Below, piece after piece: positions 61,358-64,000 of a DNA stretch of 64,000 nt. Source of the stretch: Craurococcus roseus (GTDB lineage Bacteria; Pseudomonadota; Alphaproteobacteria; Acetobacterales; Acetobacteraceae); NCBI RefSeq assembly GCF_039523795.1, contig NZ_BAAAFZ010000038.1:82519-146518 (forward strand), written 5' to 3'. Both the position numbers and the translations under genes were made by a program. Position 1 is the first letter of the stretch. Each line of letters starts with the position of its first letter. The notes below the pieces were generated by a model that searched no databases, was not told the DNA's origin, and worked only from the letters and a program-made list of their open reading frames with translations.

Positions 61358-62587
61358 CTACTCCGCCGCTCGGGCCGCTCCGGTTCCTTGCCGGCCGCCG
61401 GCGGCGTCCAGCGCGTCCGCTAAGTCCTCCATCAGGTCTTCGACGTCTTCCAAGCCGACGGATAGGCGGATGGTGCCGTCGGTGATGTCGAGGCGCGCCC
61501 TTTCCTCCGGGCCGATCCGCATGTGGGTGGTGGTCGCGGGGTGGGTGGCGAGGCTCTTGGAGTCGCCGAGGTTGTTCGAAATGTCCACGATCCGCAGCGC
61601 GTCGCAGAAGCGGAAGGCCGCTGCCTTGTCCGCGAGGTCGAAGGTGACCAGCGTGCCCCCGCCCGTCATCAAACGCCGCGCCAAGTCGTGCTGCGGGTGG
61701 TCGCCGCGGAACGGGTACAGCACGCGCACCACCTCCGGGCGCCCCGCCAGCATGTCGGCGATGGCCGCGGCGCTGCGGCCCATCGCGCCCACCCGCAGGG
61801 CCAAGGTCTCCAACCCCTTCAATACGACCCAGGCGTTGAAGGGCGACATCGCTGGTCCGGTGTTCCGCAGGAAGGGCCGCAGCACGTCCTCGACCCATTT
61901 GGCGCCGCCGAGCACTGCGCCGCCGAGCACCCGGCCCTGGCCGTCCATGTGCTTGGTGCAGGAGTAGACCACCACGTCGGCCCCGTGCCGCAGCGGCTGC
62001 TGCAGGAGAGGAGTGGCGAAGACGTTGTCCACCACCACCAGCGCGCCGGCGCGGTGCGCCATGTCGGCGACGGCCGGCAGGTCCACCAACTCCAGCATCG
62101 GGTTGGACGGCGTTTCCAGCAGCACCAAGGCGGCGGGGCGCGACAGCGCGCGCTCCCACTGCCCCAGATCGGCGCCGTCCACGAACTCGCTCTCGATGCC
62201 GTAACGCGGGAGCAGGGTGGACACGATCCAATGACAGGAGCCGAACAGCGCCCGGGATGCCACCACCCGGTCGCCCGCCTTCAGGTGCGACAGCATGGCG
62301 GCATGCACCGCGGCCATGCCGGTGGCGGTGACGTGGCAGGCTTCGGCGCCTTCGAGCAGGGCGAGGCGGTTCTCCAGCATGGCCACGGTGGGATTGCCGA
62401 AGCGGGAGTACTGGAAGCGCTGCTCCTCGCCCTTGAAGGTCGCCTCGGCCTGCGCGGCGCTGCCGTAGACGAAGCCCGAGGTGAGGAACAGCGCTTCGGA
62501 AGTCTCCGAAAGGTCGGTGCGCTGCGTGCCGCCGCGCACCAGCAAAGTCGCGGGACGGAGCGAACGGGGAGGCGAAGGGTTGGACAT
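61358..62587 (-). CDS. metZ: O-succinylhomoserine sulfhydrylase MetZ
   Basis: A 409-residue PLP enzyme of the Cys/Met-metabolism family. LVRGGTQRTDLSETSEALFLTSGFVY at the N-terminus and the PLP lysine in VVYSCTKHMDGQGRVLGGAVL are typical of MetZ; RFGNPTVAMLENRLALLEGA is also family-specific. It condenses O-succinylhomoserine with sulfide to homocysteine, the direct sulfhydrylation route of methionine synthesis. The gene is preceded by a SAM-II riboswitch and a promoter, so it should be shut off when SAM is abundant. The ATG at 62587 has AAGGTG upstream. Confidence 0.93.
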   Translation of the reverse strand: MSNPSPPRSLRPATLLVRGGTQRTDLSETSEALFLTSGFVYGSAAQAEATFKGEEQRFQYSRFGNPTVAMLENRLALLEGAEACHVTATGMAAVHAAMLSHLKAGDRVVASRALFGSCHWIVSTLLPRYGIESEFVDGADLGQWERALSRPAALVLLETPSNPMLELVDLPAVADMAHRAGALVVVDNVFATPLLQQPLRHGADVVVYSCTKHMDGQGRVLGGAVLGGAKWVEDVLRPFLRNTGPAMSPFNAWVVLKGLETLALRVGAMGRSAAAIADMLAGRPEVVRVLYPFRGDHPQHDLARRLMTGGGTLVTFDLADKAAAFRFCDALRIVDISNNLGDSKSLATHPATTTHMRIGPEERARLDITDGTIRLSVGLEDVEDLMEDLADALDAAGGRQGTGAARAAE

Positions 62588-62672
62588 CTACGGCGGGCAC
62601 CTTGGGCAAAGCGCTGGGCGTGTCGTCCGGCCCCCTGATCCGGGGCGCGGGCGGGGCTCAAGCACCGCCCGG

Positions 62673-62729
62673 CGGCCGTTTAGCGCGCTTCTTTAAGCTC
62701 GCCGCAAGCTGGCCGGACAAATCGCGAGC
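62673..62729 (-). promoter_or_regulatory. SAM-II riboswitch upstream of metZ
   Basis: Read on the minus strand: P1 5' arm GCTCGC (62729-62724), the conserved GATTTG (62723-62718), the P2 5' strand within CCGGCC (62716-62711), CTTGC (62708-62704), P1 3' arm GCGAGC (62702-62697), TTAAAGAA (62696-62689), GCTAAA (62684-62679) and the P2 3' strand GGCCG (62677-62673). The two arms of P1 are perfectly complementary, and the loop CGGCC pairs with GGCCG to make the H-type pseudoknot. These are the invariant parts of the SAM-II aptamer, known mainly upstream of methionine genes in alphaproteobacteria. A further stem (62648-62654 with 62665-62671) follows toward the start codon, about 86 nt away. Confidence 0.9.
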
Positions 62730-62758
62730 GCCGCGAGCCGGTTGACCGTGGCCAGCTC

Positions 62759-62787
62759 AATATAGCCACAGGGCCCTCGCCGGGCAA
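62759..62787 (-). promoter_or_regulatory. Predicted sigma-70 promoter of metZ
   Basis: On the minus strand TTGCCC (plus 62782-62787), 17 nt, TATATT (plus 62759-62764). Transcription would start near 62752, about 22 nt before the SAM-II aptamer, which fits a riboswitch-controlled leader. Confidence 0.6.
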
Positions 62788-62865
62788 CGGCCCACCGCCG
62801 AACGGCGGAGCGGTTCGCTATCGATCTCACGCAGAAAGTAATTCTACGGTCGACCAAAAATCTCA

Positions 62866-63832
62866 ATGAATTTGAGCATCCCGGTATTGTTAAGATACGT
62901 CGGAAGACGCATTCGGCGGCGGCTATTGCCTGGACGGGACATCGGGGCGGACAAGATCTCCGCTTTGGAAGGCGATGATGCCTTGATCGGAGCCGGTGGC
63001 CTGGGCGAACTCCAGGGCGGCGCCACCAGCGCACTTGCGATCGGCGGGGGTCTCGGTGCCGTGACGCTGATCGGCGTCGAAGACGTGCTCGGCGGCTCCA
63101 GCGACGACGCGATCATGGGTGACGCGGGCACCAACGGCCTTTCAGGGTCCGACGGAGCCGACTCGCTGGAAGGCGGCGACTGGGACGAGACCCTCCGAGG
63201 AGTGAGGGCGACGGCACGTTGCACGGCGGCAGCAGCACGGTCTTCGCGGGTGCCGAGGCCGATTGCACCGCGAGCTGTGGGCAGGACGAACGGGGCTTCT
63301 ACACGGTCGTCTCCCACGACAGTCCTGTCGAAGACGAAGGCGTCGACAAGCTTTACGATGTCGAAGCACTCGAATTGGCCGATGCGACGAGCACGATCTG
63401 CTCCATGCCGGGTGCGCTGGTCGCCACTCCCAAGGGCGACGTGGCCGTGGAGACGCTGGAGCGCGGCGATGTGGCGCGTAGCGCCGCAGGTCGCCCGGCG
63501 CCGGTCGTTTAAATGGGGCGGCAGACCGTGTCGCGCCGCTCCGCCGATCCCTTGCGCGTGCTGCCGGTCCGGATCGGGGCCAGAGCGCTCGGTGAGAGAC
63601 TGCCGCGGCGCGGCCTGCTCGTCTCGCCCGACCACGCGCTGTTCCTCGACGGCGTCCTGGTCCATGCGGAGGGCGCTGCTGAACGGCTCCACCATCCGGC
63701 AGGGTACCCCGAGGGTCGGCCCTTCCTGGTGATGCCGTTCCCCCGCGCCAAATCGCGCCGCCAAGCGCCGTTGAGCTTGCGTCGGCGCTTGGCGGCGCTG
63801 GCAGAGAAGGAGCCTTCGGTCGGCGTGGCCTG
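62866..63832 (+). pseudogene. Decayed RTX-repeat/Hint-domain protein gene
   Basis: The first part, in the frame of the ATG at 62866, has calcium-repeat fragments such as LEGDDALIGAGG, VLGGSSDDAIMGDAG and GADSLEGGDWDETLRG. Around 63198-63203 the frame shifts, and EGDGTLHGGSSTVFAGAE continues in another frame. A Hint (hedgehog/intein-like) domain then starts with ICSMPGALVATPKGDVAVET, meets TAA at 63510-63512, and resumes in frame with GRQTVSRRSADPLRVLPVRI and LLVSPDHALFLDGVLVHAEG. A second shift is seen as ALLNGSTIRQ in another frame, and a stretch of roughly 50 residues seems to be missing before YPEGRPFLVMPFPRAKSRRQ. Intact relatives with repeats plus a Hint domain are common in Acetobacteraceae. 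Confidence 0.75.
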
Positions 63833-63857
63833 ACGCGGCACGCCCGATCGAGCGGCC

Positions 63858-63886
63858 TTGAGGCGGCGACGGCGGCCCGCTATCCT
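63858..63886 (+). promoter_or_regulatory. Predicted promoter of tRNA-Gly
   Basis: TTGAGG (63858-63863), exactly 17 nt, TATCCT (63881-63886). It lies 11 nt before the mature 5' end of the tRNA, a suitable position for a short 5' leader. Confidence 0.6.
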
Positions 63887-63897
63887 GAAGCCTCGGC

Positions 63898-63972
63898 GCG
63901 GGCGTAGTTCAGAGGTAGAACGTCAGCTTCCCAAGCTGAATGTCGTGGGTTCGATCCCCATCGCCCGCTCCA
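63898..63972 (+). tRNA. tRNA-Gly(CCC)
   Basis: The acceptor stem GCGGGCG (63898-63904) pairs with CGCCCGC (63962-63968). The anticodon stem TCAGC/GCTGA encloses TTCCCAA, giving anticodon CCC (63930-63932), which reads GGG glycine codons. The T-loop GTTCGATCC is canonical, the D-arm is TAGTTCAGAGGTAGAAC, and the CCA end (63970-63972) is encoded. The last 28 nt of the window hold nothing recognisable. Confidence 0.97.
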
Positions 63973-64000
63973 CCTGCTTCAACATGGAACTCTGCGACAG

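Noticed and set aside
63940..63972. Attachment site of an integrated element at the tRNA-Gly 3' end
   Set aside because: No second copy of the tRNA 3' segment and no integrase were found in the window; the sequence to the right is not available.

Overview
The window is a chromosomal segment of a very GC-rich alphaproteobacterium, most likely a Roseomonas-like member of the Acetobacteraceae. The lineage call is an inference. It rests on the GC-biased codon use, a MucR/Ros-type regulator, a SAM-II riboswitch, a ROSE-type RNA thermometer, an OlsB-like ornithine-lipid acyltransferase, a SUF-only iron-sulfur operon with an Rrf2 regulator, a Bug-type solute receptor and an RTX/Hint-domain gene. Coding density is high, and many genes in operons overlap by 4 nt (ATGA, GTGA or TTGA). 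No insertion sequence, CRISPR array, rRNA gene or replication origin was seen.

Left part (1-9.1 kb): the start of pyridoxal kinase (pdxY) diverges from a complete branched-chain-amino-acid-type ABC transporter (receptor, LivH, LivM, LivG, LivF). A flavoprotein of the pyridoxamine-phosphate-oxidase fold, ribosomal protein L31 with its terminator, a small heat-shock protein behind a ROSE-like thermometer, the ABC-F translation factor EttA and a GNAT acetyltransferase follow. From 9.1 to 13.6 kb a leftward set encodes an SDR, an ADP-forming-type acyl-CoA synthetase, a nitroreductase and a Nudix hydrolase with overlapping ends. From 13.7 to 16.2 kb lies a NitT/TauT-type ABC transporter.

Centre (16.2-45.2 kb): an Rrf2 regulator with a dyad in its probable promoter leads sufB-C-D-S, a SufU/IscU scaffold, sufT and an A-type carrier, a complete iron-sulfur assembly operon. 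Leftward genes follow: an MBL hydrolase, an RlmD/RumA-type rRNA methyltransferase, a DUF2721 membrane protein, glutaryl-CoA dehydrogenase, a DEAD-box helicase, a small secreted protein, a lipase-like protein with an EF-hand-like tail, parE, dps and an MFS exporter. Next come an Mpo1-like protein, an HWE histidine kinase, an AzgA-type purine permease, a Bug receptor, nitronate monooxygenase, a family III CoA-transferase, fdhD-mobA with a coupled 41-residue protein, and a BON-LysM protein.

Right part (45.2-64 kb): a lipoprotein pseudogene with two lesions; a second NitT/THI5-like ABC transporter preceded by a small membrane protein; an acetolactate-synthase-like TPP enzyme; a tripartite HME-RND efflux system; an SDR lacking catalytic residues; a TusA-like protein divergent from mucR; olsB; apaG with an upstream mini-ORF; metZ under a SAM-II riboswitch; a decayed RTX/Hint gene; and tRNA-Gly(CCC) with its own promoter.

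I found no clearly new multi-gene system. The most informative signals are regulatory (thermometer, riboswitch, suf operator), the two multiply broken genes, and several small or coupled ORFs.
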